Of a DNA stretch of 64,000 bases, positions 1 to 8,342 are shown piece by piece. The stretch is from Nitrospirota bacterium (GTDB lineage: Bacteria > Nitrospirota > JACRHL01). A model generated the notes under the pieces. That model was not told the origin of the DNA and did no database searches. It saw only the letters and a program-made list of their open reading frames with translations. Location: the NCBI GenBank assembly GCA_029858285.1, contig JAOUFN010000001.1, positions 62,001 through 126,000 on the forward strand, read 5' to 3'. Position numbers and translations under genes: made by a program. Each line of letters opens with the position of its first letter. The first letter of the stretch is position 1.

Positions 1-1
1 G

Positions 2-1342
2 CGTCTGCTGGCGGATGTTCAGGTGGACCAGTTGCAGTGGGACGAGGCGCTGCTGGCGGCTGGACATCTGGTGCGGCTGGAACCCTCGGATGCCACGTCC
101 CACGTGGTGTTGGGAATGGCGTATCTGGGGGCGCAGCGGGTGGAGGAGGCCATCGTCAGCCTGGAACGCGCCCTCGAACTGGCCCCCAACCACCCCCCGG
201 CGCTGATTGCCCTGTGCGATGCATTGTATCTGAACGGGGAGTTTGAGCGCGGATACGAATTAATCCGGCTGTTGCTGGATAGTCCCGGAGTCTCCCCCGG
301 GGTGCTGACCGCCTATGCCGCCATTGCCGAGGGGGTCGGTAAAACAGATGATGCCCTGTCGCGCATTGAACAGAGCCTTGCCGGGGAAAATCTGGATGCC
401 CGTGCCCGTCAGGGGCTGTGTTTTTCCGCTGGCGAGTTACTGGACAGGCGGGGGGATTACGACCGGGCCTTCGAGATGTATCACGAGGGCAACCGCTCGA
501 GCGCCGGAACCTTCAACCCGGAGGAATTTTCCCGTCAGGTGGACCGCCAGATCCAGGTGTTCGGTCACGCGGGACTGAAGCGACTGGCCCGTGCCCACAA
601 CCGCATTTCCCGTCCGGTGCTGATCGTGGGCATGCCGCGCTCCGGCACTTCGCTGGTGGAGCAGATCCTGTCCAGCCATCCACGGGTGCACGGCGCGGGC
701 GAACTGATGCACATCCAGCGCATCGCCACGTTCCGCACCCCCACCTGTTCACCGTCGGGCCAGGCGTATCCCGAGTGCCTGCGGGACATGACCCATGAGG
801 AACTGGACCATCTCGCACGGGACTACGACATGGATCTTGCCCGCATGGGGGAAAACGCCCTGCGGGTGACCGACAAGAATCCGCTGAATTTCATGCACCT
901 GGGGCTGGTCCACCAGATGCTGCCCCATGTGCGGGTGATCCACTGCCGACGCAACCCGGTGGATACCTGTGTGTCCAATTACTTCCAGAGTTTCGCCAGT
1001 TCCGCGCTGGCATATTCCAACGATCTGTCGCACCTGGGCTTTTACTATCGCCAGTACGAGCGGTTAATGGCCCATTGGCGGGAGGTTCTGGACCTCCGGA
1101 TGCTGGAGGTGGACTACGAAGAACTGGTGGCGGACCAGGAACGTGTCAGCCGGGCACTGGTGACGTTTGCCGGTCTGGAATGGGACGACGCCTGTTTGCA
1201 ATTCCACAAAACCCGGCGCACGGTGTCCACCGCCAGCGCCAAACAGGTGCGCAAGCCAATCTACAAGGGGTCTGTGGAACGGTGGCGGCGCTACGAAAAG
1301 CACCTGGGGCCGCTGCTGGAGGCGCTGGGTATTCAGCCGTGA
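2..1342 (+). CDS. TPR-repeat sulfotransferase family protein (5' end outside window)
   Basis: The reading frame is open to the left edge, so the true start is upstream; the first in-window start is GTG at 23. The N-terminal part holds tetratricopeptide-like helices (about residues 25-110, with AxxxLExALELAPNH-type spacing). The C-terminal part is a sulfotransferase domain: the PAPS 5'-phosphosulfate loop reads GMPRSGTSLVEQIL near residue 203 and the 3'-phosphate motif reads RVIHCRRNPVDTCVSNYF near residue 310. The family transfers sulfate from PAPS to protein or glycan acceptors; the substrate here cannot be told. The gene ends about 250 bases before the promoter of the next block, so it belongs to a different unit. 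Family assignment is firm, acceptor unknown. Confidence 0.85.
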   Translation, partial: RLLADVQVDQLQWDEALLAAGHLVRLEPSDATSHVVLGMAYLGAQRVEEAIVSLERALELAPNHPPALIALCDALYLNGEFERGYELIRLLLDSPGVSPGVLTAYAAIAEGVGKTDDALSRIEQSLAGENLDARARQGLCFSAGELLDRRGDYDRAFEMYHEGNRSSAGTFNPEEFSRQVDRQIQVFGHAGLKRLARAHNRISRPVLIVGMPRSGTSLVEQILSSHPRVHGAGELMHIQRIATFRTPTCSPSGQAYPECLRDMTHEELDHLARDYDMDLARMGENALRVTDKNPLNFMHLGLVHQMLPHVRVIHCRRNPVDTCVSNYFQSFASSALAYSNDLSHLGFYYRQYERLMAHWREVLDLRMLEVDYEELVADQERVSRALVTFAGLEWDDACLQFHKTRRTVSTASAKQVRKPIYKGSVERWRRYEKHLGPLLEALGIQP

Positions 1343-1589
1343 AGTGCGCGGTGCAGCCGGGCGGGGGCGGCTGCGGGCGGTTCCGGACCTGGAACACTAC
1401 AAATGCCCCCGAGTCCGGGTTGCCGCGCACGATGCCCCCGTTCCCTTTCAGGCGGAACGAGCGCCCCAATCCACCAGCACGGGGCTGGCACTCTACTGCG
1501 GCAGGAACCACGGCAGGAGACGGGGGGACCCATCCTGGTGAATGGTGGCGGTCCGGGCGCCTTCGTGGCAAAAAAAATGCCCCCGCCTA
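1343..1589. other. intergenic stretch, no gene seen
   Basis: GC-rich stretch between the sulfotransferase stop and the promoter at 1590. Short frames here have no recognisable domain or start signal. It ends in an A-run (1570-1577) just before the -35 element. I see no convincing hairpin-plus-T terminator for the upstream gene. Confidence 0.5.
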
Positions 1590-1618
1590 TTGACAATATA
1601 TAAGAATATTCTTATATT
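1590..1618 (+). promoter_or_regulatory. sigma70-type promoter of the ArsR/RND/rhodanese block
   Basis: A perfect -35 hexamer TTGACA (1590-1595) and a near-consensus -10 TATATT (1613-1618) are separated by 17 bp. Transcription should start near 1625, leaving a leader of about 45 bases before the ATG at 1671. The surrounding DNA is GC-rich, so this AT-rich element stands out. The spacer and -10 are occupied by the palindrome at 1598-1617, so the promoter should be repressible. Confidence 0.85.
1598..1617. promoter_or_regulatory. 20-bp perfect palindrome, probable ArsR-family operator
   Basis: The inverted repeat is perfect over 20 bp, centred between 1607 and 1608, with core AAGAATATTCTT. It covers most of the spacer and most of the -10 of the promoter at 1590-1618. 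AT-rich dyads over the promoter are the usual binding sites of ArsR/SmtB-family repressors, and one such repressor is the second gene of the transcript (1938). Autoregulation is inferred from this arrangement. Confidence 0.8.
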
Positions 1619-1670
1619 AATGCCATATGGTTTTTTTCGAGGCCTTTTTCACATCGGAGGACATTTCATC

Positions 1671-1892
1671 ATGACCGTCGACGAAGCATTGCGCGCAATG
1701 GCTGGTTCCTTTTTGCTCATCAGCCTGGGGTTGGCCCACTATGTCAGCGAATACTGGCTGTTGTTTTCGGCCTTCATCGGCCTCAACCTGTTGCAGTCGG
1801 CGTTTTCCAAGTGGTGCCCGGCCATGACCATCTTCCGCAAAATGGGTTTGCCCGAGGGCGGGAGCGGGTGTGGGGCCAAGGCAGCCGATTAG
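1671..1892 (+). CDS. DUF2892 (YgaP-type transmembrane) small membrane protein
   Basis: A 73-residue protein with two hydrophobic segments (about residues 8-27 and 29-45) followed by KWCPAMTIFRKMG and a short tail GSGCGAKAAD. This matches the DUF2892 domain, which forms the membrane part of the rhodanese YgaP and also occurs alone; a cysteine follows the second membrane segment as in that family. The start ATG has the Shine-Dalgarno CGGAGG at 1655-1660. It is the first gene of the block, 45 bases before the ArsR gene. The same pairing (DUF2892/rhodanese with an ArsR repressor) occurs in ygaVP of E. coli. Its own activity is unknown; it may anchor or pass on sulfane sulfur with the rhodaneses at 7332 and 7735. 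Confidence 0.8.
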   Translation: MTVDEALRAMAGSFLLISLGLAHYVSEYWLLFSAFIGLNLLQSAFSKWCPAMTIFRKMGLPEGGSGCGAKAAD

Positions 1893-1937
1893 GCTGTACG
1901 GTCAACCGGCTGAATCGCTGAACAGGGAGGCACGGAT

Positions 1938-2267
1938 ATGCGCGCCAACTGCATGGCCGACGTCAGTGACGAAAAACTGGATCGGGGAGCACGTTGCATC
2001 AAGACCCTGGCCCATCCTCTGCGCCTGAAGGTGCTGGCTGTTCTGGCCGGACGCGAGATGTCGGTGGGGGAAATCCTTGACGCCATCGGCACCACCCAGT
2101 CCAATGTCTCCCAGCACCTGTCGCAGTTGCGTGACAAAGGAGTGCTGGCGTCGCGGCGGGAGGGGAATCAGGTGTTCTATCGGGTACGCGATCCAAAGTT
2201 GTTCGACTTGCTGGCGCTGGTGAGAGAGTTGTTCTGCGACCGGCCTGTGGACGGGTGGGCGGCATGA
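1938..2267 (+). CDS. ArsR/SmtB-family transcriptional repressor
   Basis: A 109-residue winged-helix protein. The recognition region reads ILDAIGTTQSNVSQHLSQLR (residues 46-65), followed by the wing REGNQVFYRV. Its ATG sits 7 bases after GGGAGG (1925-1930). Cysteines are at 5, 20 and 100. Cys100, in LFCDRP near the end, corresponds to the C-terminal Cys of persulfide sensors such as SqrR, BigR and YgaV. Their other Cys, in the helix after the HPxR motif, is replaced here by Ala34; Cys20 just before HPLR could take its place. No ArsR-type CVCDL metal site is present. The stop overlaps the next start (ATGA). It most probably binds the palindrome at 1598-1617 and controls the whole block; the inducer is inferred, not shown. 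Confidence 0.88.
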   Translation: MRANCMADVSDEKLDRGARCIKTLAHPLRLKVLAVLAGREMSVGEILDAIGTTQSNVSQHLSQLRDKGVLASRREGNQVFYRVRDPKLFDLLALVRELFCDRPVDGWAA

Positions 2268-3415
2268 ACATCCGGTACCTCCGATTCCGTCTGCCACAAA
2301 TGATTTCAGCAGGCCGCAAGCAGGCCGTCACTCTGGTGGGGTTGGCCGGATTATTTGTCGCGGTGGCCGCGGCCCTGCTGGTCCTGATACCTTCCGGTCC
2401 GGACGTTTTACTGGCGCAAAACGTCACGCCCCCTTCCTCTTCGGAACCGGGAGAGGTCATCACGGTCGCCCCCAAGCAGGTGCCCCTGCGGGTGACGGTG
2501 TATGGGGCGGTTCACGCCGTGTCGGATTCGGTGCTGTCGTCCAAGCTGATGGCGCGGATCGTTCGCCTGCCCCTGCGTGAGGGCGAGCCTGTCCGTCAGG
2601 GCGACCTGTTGGTGGAGCTGGACCACCGTGACCTGGATTCCGATCTGGCCATTGCCCGTGCGGCGGCGGCACGCTCCGGGGCCGCACTGGTGGAAATGCA
2701 GGCCGAGTTCGAGCGTATCCAGCGGCTGTTCGAGGCCGGGGGCGCCTCCACCCGCGACGTGGAGCAGGCCACCAGCCAGAACACCCAGGCCCGGGAGGCG
2801 GTGGCCGAGGCCCGCGCCCAGGTTGAACGGGTGGAAACCCTCATCAACTATGCGCGCATTCTGGCCCCGGCGGACGGCCGCGTGGTGGAGCGTCTGGTGG
2901 AGGTGGGCGAAATGGCCACTCCCGGCCGACCCCTGATGCGGGTGGAATCGTCCGGCTCTCCGGAACTGTGGGCCGACGTGGCTCAGTCCGATCTGTCCCG
3001 CATCGAGGTTGGGGACACTGCCGCGGTCACCGTGCACGGCGTGGACGGGGCGTTGTCGGGAAAGGTGCTGCGCATCGTTCCGGCGGCGGACCCGCAAAGC
3101 CATACGTTTATCGTCAAGATTGTTCTCAAGCGCCATCCGGCGCTTGCGGGGGTGTACAGCGGCATGTTCGGGGAGGCCTCCATCAAGCACGGTAACGAAA
3201 CTGCCGTGACCGTGCCCGAGAGCGCTATCCTGCACCGTTCGGAGGTGGCCGGTGTCTATGTTCTGGATGCCGCCGGGACGCCGCGCTTCACTCTGGTGAG
3301 GCCGGGCCGCCGGGTGGGCAATGAACGGGTGATTTTAAGCGGCCTGTCGGGGGGGGAGCGCGTGCTGGTGGATGCCGCACAGGGGGCGCGCAGTCGCGCA
3401 GGAGGGGGGCGGTGA
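2264..3415 (+). CDS. RND efflux membrane-fusion (periplasmic adaptor) protein
   Basis: Start chosen at the ATG that overlaps the ArsR stop by 4 bases. The 383-residue product has an N-terminal membrane segment (about residues 22-43) and a HlyD/AcrA architecture: first lipoyl half around EGEPVRQGDLLVELDHRDL (residues 105-125), an alpha-helical hairpin rich in Ala/Glu (about 126-190), second lipoyl half (ILAPADGRVVERLVEVGE), a beta-barrel (about 225-300) and a membrane-proximal domain. It bridges the inner-membrane pump encoded next to an outer-membrane channel. No TolC-like gene is in the block. The next start GTG overlaps its stop, so the two are translationally coupled. Confidence 0.9.
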   Translation: MNIRYLRFRLPQMISAGRKQAVTLVGLAGLFVAVAAALLVLIPSGPDVLLAQNVTPPSSSEPGEVITVAPKQVPLRVTVYGAVHAVSDSVLSSKLMARIVRLPLREGEPVRQGDLLVELDHRDLDSDLAIARAAAARSGAALVEMQAEFERIQRLFEAGGASTRDVEQATSQNTQAREAVAEARAQVERVETLINYARILAPADGRVVERLVEVGEMATPGRPLMRVESSGSPELWADVAQSDLSRIEVGDTAAVTVHGVDGALSGKVLRIVPAADPQSHTFIVKIVLKRHPALAGVYSGMFGEASIKHGNETAVTVPESAILHRSEVAGVYVLDAAGTPRFTLVRPGRRVGNERVILSGLSGGERVLVDAAQGARSRAGGGR

Positions 3416-6400
3416 AGTCGGCACTGGGGCTGTCAGGGCGCACGGCGGCGGCGTTTCTCACCTCGCGCCTGACCCCTCTGTTCATTCTGGCCGCGTTGGC
3501 CGCCGGGGTGGTGGCGGTGCTGGCCACCGCCCGTGAGGAAGAACCACAAATCTCCGTTCCGCTGGTGGATGTGCTCATCCCTTATGCAGGGGCCAGCGCG
3601 TCGGAGGTGGCATCGCTGGTGACCACGCCCGCGGAGCGGGTGCTGGCCGAAATCCCCGGCGTGGAGTACGTCTATTCCGCCGCCATGCCCGGCATGGGCG
3701 TGGTGACCGTGCGTTTTGACGTGGGCGAGGATCAGACCGCCAGCGTCGCCAAGCTGTATGACAAGGTGATGAGCAACCGGGACTGGATTCCGGAAACCAC
3801 CGGGGTAGGCACCCCCGTGGTGCGTCCAACGGGCATTGACGACGTGCCGATTGTCACCTTCACGCTGTGGAGCGAGAGTCTGTCGGCCTCTGACCTGCGG
3901 CGCGTGGCGCACGCGGTGGAGGCAGAACTGGCGCGGGTGCCGGGCACGGCACGCATTGCCACCGTGGGCGGCTCGCCCCGGGAACTGCGGGTGGAACTGG
4001 ACCCTGCACGCATGGCCGGCTTCGGCGTCGCCCCGCTGCAGGTGGCGGGGGCGCTGCAACTGGCCAACCAGTCACTGCCGGCGGGCGAACTCATCGCCGC
4101 AGGACGCGAAATTCCGGTGCGAACCGGGGTGTTTTTGCGCGACGAGGACGAGGTGGCGCATCTGGTGGTGGGGGTGTGGGCCGGACGTCCGGTGCGGCTG
4201 GGGGAAGTGGCCGACATCCGCGAAGCTCCGGCGCAGCCCGACTCCTATGTGTGGTACGGCATCGGCGGCGCGCACGGCGGACATGGAACGGCCGAAGGTT
4301 CCGCGCAGGCGGCCACGACCTACCCGGCGGTGACCATCTCGGTGGCCAAGAAGGCGGGCCAGAACGCGGTGGCCATCGCCGAAAAGCTTACCGCCACCAT
4401 GGACGCCCTGCGCGGTGTGGTGATTCCCGACGCGGTGACGGTAACGGTAACCCGCAACTATGGCCACAGTGCGGATGAAAAGGCCAACGAACTGCTCAAA
4501 CACCTGTTGCTGGCCACCGTCGCGGTGGTGATCTTCCTTACCGCCACGCTGGGGCGGCGCGAGGGGGCGGTGGTGCTGGTGGCGATTCCGGTGACCATCC
4601 TGCTCACCCTGTTCGCCAGTTATCTGGTGGGCTTTACCGTCAACCGGGTGACCCTGTTCGCGCTGATCTTTTCCATCGGCATCCTGGTGGACGACGCCAT
4701 CGTGGTGGTGGAAAATATCCACCGCCGCCTGCAGGAAAACCCCACGGGAAACCTGAGGGAGATCACCGTGCACGCCGTCGAGGAGGTGGGTCGGCCCACC
4801 ATTCTGGCCACCTTCACGGTGGTGGCGGCGCTGTTGCCCATGGCCTTTGTGCGCGGACTGATGGGGCCGTACATGGCGCCCATTCCCATCAACGCCTCCC
4901 TGGCCATGCTGTTTTCGCTGGTGGTGGCGTTTGTGGTCAGTCCCTGGCTGGCCTACCGGCTGATGGCCGGAGGCGGGCACGGTCATGCCGCCTCCGGCGA
5001 TCACGCCCCGGAGCCGGCGTCCTCCACACGCATGGAAACCCTGTACCGGCGGCTGCTCACCCCCCTGTTCACCTCGCGCCGACTGCGTCTGTGGGTGCTG
5101 GGCGGGGTGGTCACCGCCATGCTGGCGGCGGTGTCTCTGGCGTATTTCAAACTGGTCACCCTCAAGATGCTGCCGTTTGACAACAAGAGCGAGCTGCAAC
5201 TCGTCATCGACATGCCCGAGGGGGTGGCCCTGGAAGAGACCGCCCGTGTCACCCAGGAGGTCAGCGCATTCCTGGCCGGTCACGCCGACGTGGAAAACTA
5301 TCAGGCCTATGTAGGGTCGGCCTCGCCGATGAATTTTAACGGCCTGGTGCGCCACTACTACATGCGCAGCGGGGCCAATGTGGCAGACGTGGTGGTGAAC
5401 CTCAGCGACAAACACCACCGGAACCGCCAAAGCCACGCCATCGCCCTGTCCCTGCGCGCTCCGCTGCAGGAAATCGCTCGCCGCCACGGCGCCAACCTCA
5501 AGCTGGTGGAGGTGCCCCCCGGTCCGCCGGTGCTGGCGCCCATCGTGGCCGAGGTTTATGGCCCGGACGACGCGGTGCGCAACCGTGTGGCGCGGGATGT
5601 GGCGCGGGTCATGTCCAACACCGAAGGCATTGTGGACGTGGACACCTTCGAGGAGGCGGACCGCCTGGAGACCCTCATCGTCCCGGACCGGGAAAAGGCG
5701 GCGCGTCTGGGGGTGGCGGAGGCCGACATCGTCGCCACCATCCACATGGGCCTCAAGGGGGTGTCTCCTACCGCCCTGCACCGCGCCGGGGAGCGCTATG
5801 CCATGCCGATCAGCCTGCGCCTGCCCCAGGAGATGCGGGAACACATCGGGAATGTCCTGTCCCTGCGGGTGGCCAGCAGCAACGGTGGACTGGTGCCGCT
5901 GCGGGAGATTGTGCAGGTCACCGAACAGCCCGCCACCAAGACTATTTTTCACAAAAACGGGCGTCCGGTGTCCTATGTGGTGGCCGATTCCGTGGGGGAA
6001 GAAGATTCACCCCTCTACGGTCTGTACCGGGCCTGGCGCAATATTCGGGACCAGGTAACCGTGCCCGGCGGGCAGCCGCCGCAGATGACCCTTATTTCAC
6101 CTCCGGATGACCGCGCCACCTACGGCATCAAGTGGGATGGCGAGTGGCAAATCACCTATGAAACCTTTCGCGACATGGGGCTGGCTTATGCGGTGGGGTT
6201 GCTGGTGATTTACCTGCTGGTGGTGGGGCAGTTCCAGACCTTTGGCCTGCCTTTGGTGATCATGGCGCCAATCCCCCTCACCGTGGTGGGTATTTTTCCC
6301 GGCCACGCCTTGATGGGCGCGCACTTTACCGCCACTTCCATGATCGGCATGATCGCACTGGGGGGGATCATCGTGCGCAACTCCATCCTTCTGGTGGATT

Positions 6401-6663
6401 TCATCCGCGCCCGGGAGGCCGAGGGGGTGCCGCTGACCGAGGCCATCATTCAGGCCGGGGCGGTGCGTACCCGCCCCATCGTGCTGACCGCGCTGGCGGC
6501 CATGGTGGGGGCACTGGTAATCCTGATGGACCCGATCTTCCAGGGCATGGCGGTGAGCCTTTTGTTCGGCATGTTCGCCTCCACCCTGTTGACGCTGGTG
6601 GTGATTCCGCTGGTCTACTTCATGGTCTACAGCGGTCGGGTGGTGGCTGTCGGGGAGGAGTGA
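3412..6663 (+). CDS. RND-superfamily efflux permease (AcrB/HAE1-like)
   Basis: At 1083 residues it has the usual length of the family. TM1 lies near residues 18-38; two large periplasmic domains separate the two halves. The TM4 signature with the proton-relay aspartates reads GILVDDAIVVVENIHRRL (near residue 422), and the C-terminal half has the matching helix with GGIIVRNSILLVDF. Start is GTG, overlapping the adaptor stop. The motif fits the HAE1/hydrophobic type rather than heavy-metal CzcA, but family motifs do not fix the substrate. Two His/Gly-rich stretches are unusual: GGAHGGHG near residue 285 and GGGHGHAASGDH near residue 522. They could bind metal but may only be linkers. Expression with rhodaneses suggests export of a sulfur-related or oxidising toxicant; this is inference. 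Confidence 0.93.
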   Translation: MKSALGLSGRTAAAFLTSRLTPLFILAALAAGVVAVLATAREEEPQISVPLVDVLIPYAGASASEVASLVTTPAERVLAEIPGVEYVYSAAMPGMGVVTVRFDVGEDQTASVAKLYDKVMSNRDWIPETTGVGTPVVRPTGIDDVPIVTFTLWSESLSASDLRRVAHAVEAELARVPGTARIATVGGSPRELRVELDPARMAGFGVAPLQVAGALQLANQSLPAGELIAAGREIPVRTGVFLRDEDEVAHLVVGVWAGRPVRLGEVADIREAPAQPDSYVWYGIGGAHGGHGTAEGSAQAATTYPAVTISVAKKAGQNAVAIAEKLTATMDALRGVVIPDAVTVTVTRNYGHSADEKANELLKHLLLATVAVVIFLTATLGRREGAVVLVAIPVTILLTLFASYLVGFTVNRVTLFALIFSIGILVDDAIVVVENIHRRLQENPTGNLREITVHAVEEVGRPTILATFTVVAALLPMAFVRGLMGPYMAPIPINASLAMLFSLVVAFVVSPWLAYRLMAGGGHGHAASGDHAPEPASSTRMETLYRRLLTPLFTSRRLRLWVLGGVVTAMLAAVSLAYFKLVTLKMLPFDNKSELQLVIDMPEGVALEETARVTQEVSAFLAGHADVENYQAYVGSASPMNFNGLVRHYYMRSGANVADVVVNLSDKHHRNRQSHAIALSLRAPLQEIARRHGANLKLVEVPPGPPVLAPIVAEVYGPDDAVRNRVARDVARVMSNTEGIVDVDTFEEADRLETLIVPDREKAARLGVAEADIVATIHMGLKGVSPTALHRAGERYAMPISLRLPQEMREHIGNVLSLRVASSNGGLVPLREIVQVTEQPATKTIFHKNGRPVSYVVADSVGEEDSPLYGLYRAWRNIRDQVTVPGGQPPQMTLISPPDDRATYGIKWDGEWQITYETFRDMGLAYAVGLLVIYLLVVGQFQTFGLPLVIMAPIPLTVVGIFPGHALMGAHFTATSMIGMIALGGIIVRNSILLVDFIRAREAEGVPLTEAIIQAGAVRTRPIVLTALAAMVGALVILMDPIFQGMAVSLLFGMFASTLLTLVVIPLVYFMVYSGRVVAVGEE

Positions 6664-6745
6664 CGGCGGCAAGGGGGGCGCGGGATGGACATTGCCGGGC
6701 CGGTGGGGCATATACTGAAAAAAACCTCGGGTGGGAGTTCGACCC

Positions 6746-7300
6746 ATGCATAAGAATTCTTGCGCAATTTCATTCCGGCGGGCACGCCGTGCAACTCTTG
6801 TGGCCTTGGCACTGGCAGGGCTGGCACTGGCGGCCACGACGGCGGTCGCCAGCGGCGAAACGGACGCCGCCCGGGCCGACCGGCTGGAGCGGGAACTGGC
6901 CGATCTGAAGGCCCACATGGGGCCGATCGCCGACATGAACGGGGTGCCCCTGGCGGAACTGAAGGCTTTTGCCGGGGTGCTGTCGCCGGAAATGCGCGGG
7001 CTGGCCATCGACCTGTCGGCCAAGTCGGGCGAATATTGCCTGCGCGATCCCCAGGGGGGCCGTTTCATGGTGCATGTGTCGGAGCGTCCGACGCAAACGC
7101 CGGAGGACGTACTCTATTTTGTGGCCGCCGATTCGCTCACCGGTGCCGGGCTGGATGTGGCCAAACTGCCGACCCTGCCCATGGAATTGGGTAAAATGAC
7201 TCCGCGCCAGTGGTATTTTTACAGCGGCGATTATGTGGAGCCGCATCACCGGGGCAAACTGGGCCGCGAATACCTGGTGCTTGCGCTGGACATCCGCTGA
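6746..7300 (+). CDS. exported protein of unknown function
   Basis: I do not recognise this 184-residue protein. From the ATG at 6746 it has a basic start, a hydrophobic core (ATLVALALAGLALAATTAV) and a probable signal-peptidase site near ASG-ET at residue 36. A coiled-coil-like stretch (ADRLERELADLKAHMG) follows, then a mixed alpha/beta part with one cysteine in GEYCLRDPQGG and a C-terminal HH in VEPHHRGKLGREY. An in-frame GTG at 6731 is an alternative start. It lies between the RND pump and the rhodaneses on the same strand, with an 82-base gap before it, so it probably acts in the periplasm as part of the same system. Confidence 0.6.
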   Translation: MHKNSCAISFRRARRATLVALALAGLALAATTAVASGETDAARADRLERELADLKAHMGPIADMNGVPLAELKAFAGVLSPEMRGLAIDLSAKSGEYCLRDPQGGRFMVHVSERPTQTPEDVLYFVAADSLTGAGLDVAKLPTLPMELGKMTPRQWYFYSGDYVEPHHRGKLGREYLVLALDIR

Positions 7301-7331
7301 CCGGCCGGGAAGATTTTCGACGAAGGATTGA

Positions 7332-7745
7332 ATGGGAGTGCCGAACGTCATTTCGGTGGTGCTGGGCACCGTGTTGCTGGGCGCACTGTTCGGGCCGACT
7401 CTCCTGTGCGCCATCAAGGGTGTGAAGGGAATGAGCGCGGCGGAATTGCGTCGGCTGCGCAAGGGGATTGAGCGCAAGAATTTACTGCTCCTCGACGTGC
7501 GCAGTGATGGTGAATTTCAGGGCGGCCACATCAGCGGCGCCAGGCACCTGCCTCTGGACCGGCTCAAGGAGGGGTTGCCCCTGCTGGACGCCCTCAGGGA
7601 GCGGAATGTGGTGGTGGTGTGCGCCTCCGGGCGGCGCTCGGCTCTGGCCGCCCTGCGCCTGAAAGGGGCCGGGTTCAACAACGTGTATAACCTCAGTGGC
7701 GGCATGCTGGCGTGGGGCAAGGAGGACGTTGTTCGTGGCAAGTAA
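7332..7745 (+). CDS. membrane-anchored rhodanese-domain protein 1
   Basis: A 137-residue protein: an N-terminal membrane anchor (residues 5-27) and one rhodanese domain. The catalytic loop reads VVVCASGRRSALAA with the active cysteine near residue 97; the CDC25-like loop has the six-residue form typical of sulfurtransferases. LLLDVRSDGEFQGGHISGARHLP is the standard N-terminal half of the fold. A rhodanese moves sulfane sulfur from a donor to thiols or cyanide. AAGGAT-type Shine-Dalgarno at about 7322-7327. The next gene overlaps its 3' end by 11 bases. The domain could face either side of the membrane; the sequence does not decide this firmly. Confidence 0.88.
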   Translation: MGVPNVISVVLGTVLLGALFGPTLLCAIKGVKGMSAAELRRLRKGIERKNLLLLDVRSDGEFQGGHISGARHLPLDRLKEGLPLLDALRERNVVVVCASGRRSALAALRLKGAGFNNVYNLSGGMLAWGKEDVVRGK

Positions 7746-8265
7746 TGCAGCAATTGGGGCGGGACATCCGCATCCCCACCGGCCGGGCCGCTTCGGTCAT
7801 CTGGTCACGGTGCTGCGCTGGGCGCTTGTCGCCCTGGTGCTGCTGGTGCTGCTGACCATGCTGCTGCCGCCGGGCATCCACGGCATGGGGAGTATTTCCG
7901 CCACGGAACTGAACAGCCGTCTGGGTGCCGGAGTGGCGGGAACGGGGGGGACCACCGGTATTTCCAACCATATTTCCAATATTTCCGGGCGTGCTGATGT
8001 GCCATTGGTGCTGGACGTGCGCACCGGCCCTGAGTTCCGTTCCGGCCACATCGCCGGGGCGCTGGGAGTGCCACTGCACATGGTGCCGTTCCGGTTGGGC
8101 ACGCTCTCGGCCCTGAACGGGCGGGAGGTGGTGGTGGTGTGCCTGTCGGGACACCGTTCGCGGGTGGCCGGTCTGCTGCTGCGTCTGGCGGGGTTTTCCC
8201 GGCTGGAGAACCTGGACGGAGGCATGGCGGGGTGGATCGCAAAAGGGCTGCCGTCCGTGTCCTGA
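7735..8265 (+). CDS. membrane-anchored rhodanese-domain protein 2
   Basis: The start is set at GTG 7735 because a full AAGGAGG (7719-7725) lies 9 bases before it; this gives 176 residues and an 11-base overlap with the first rhodanese. A basic leader is followed by a strong membrane segment (WALVALVLLVLLTMLLPPG) and a rhodanese domain with LVLDVRTGPEFRSGHIAGALGVP and the catalytic loop VVVCLSGHRSRVAG. It is a diverged duplicate of its neighbour, with a Gly/Thr/Ser-rich insertion before the domain (GVAGTGGTTGISNHISNISG). Two anchored rhodaneses in a row suggest a sulfur relay at the membrane. Function beyond sulfur transfer is inferred. Confidence 0.85.
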   Translation: MASNAAIGAGHPHPHRPGRFGHLVTVLRWALVALVLLVLLTMLLPPGIHGMGSISATELNSRLGAGVAGTGGTTGISNHISNISGRADVPLVLDVRTGPEFRSGHIAGALGVPLHMVPFRLGTLSALNGREVVVVCLSGHRSRVAGLLLRLAGFSRLENLDGGMAGWIAKGLPSVS

Positions 8266-8342
8266 ATCGTCCGGATGGATGACAACACCGGCTCTCCACC
8301 GGGGTACGCCGGGGGGACCACAAGGAAAAGGGGATTTCTATC

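Noticed and set aside
4072-5952. 626-codon open frame on the minus strand
   Set aside because: It lies wholly antisense to the RND pump, is rich in His, Gln, Gly and Arg, and has no domain. Such frames arise from third-position GC bias.
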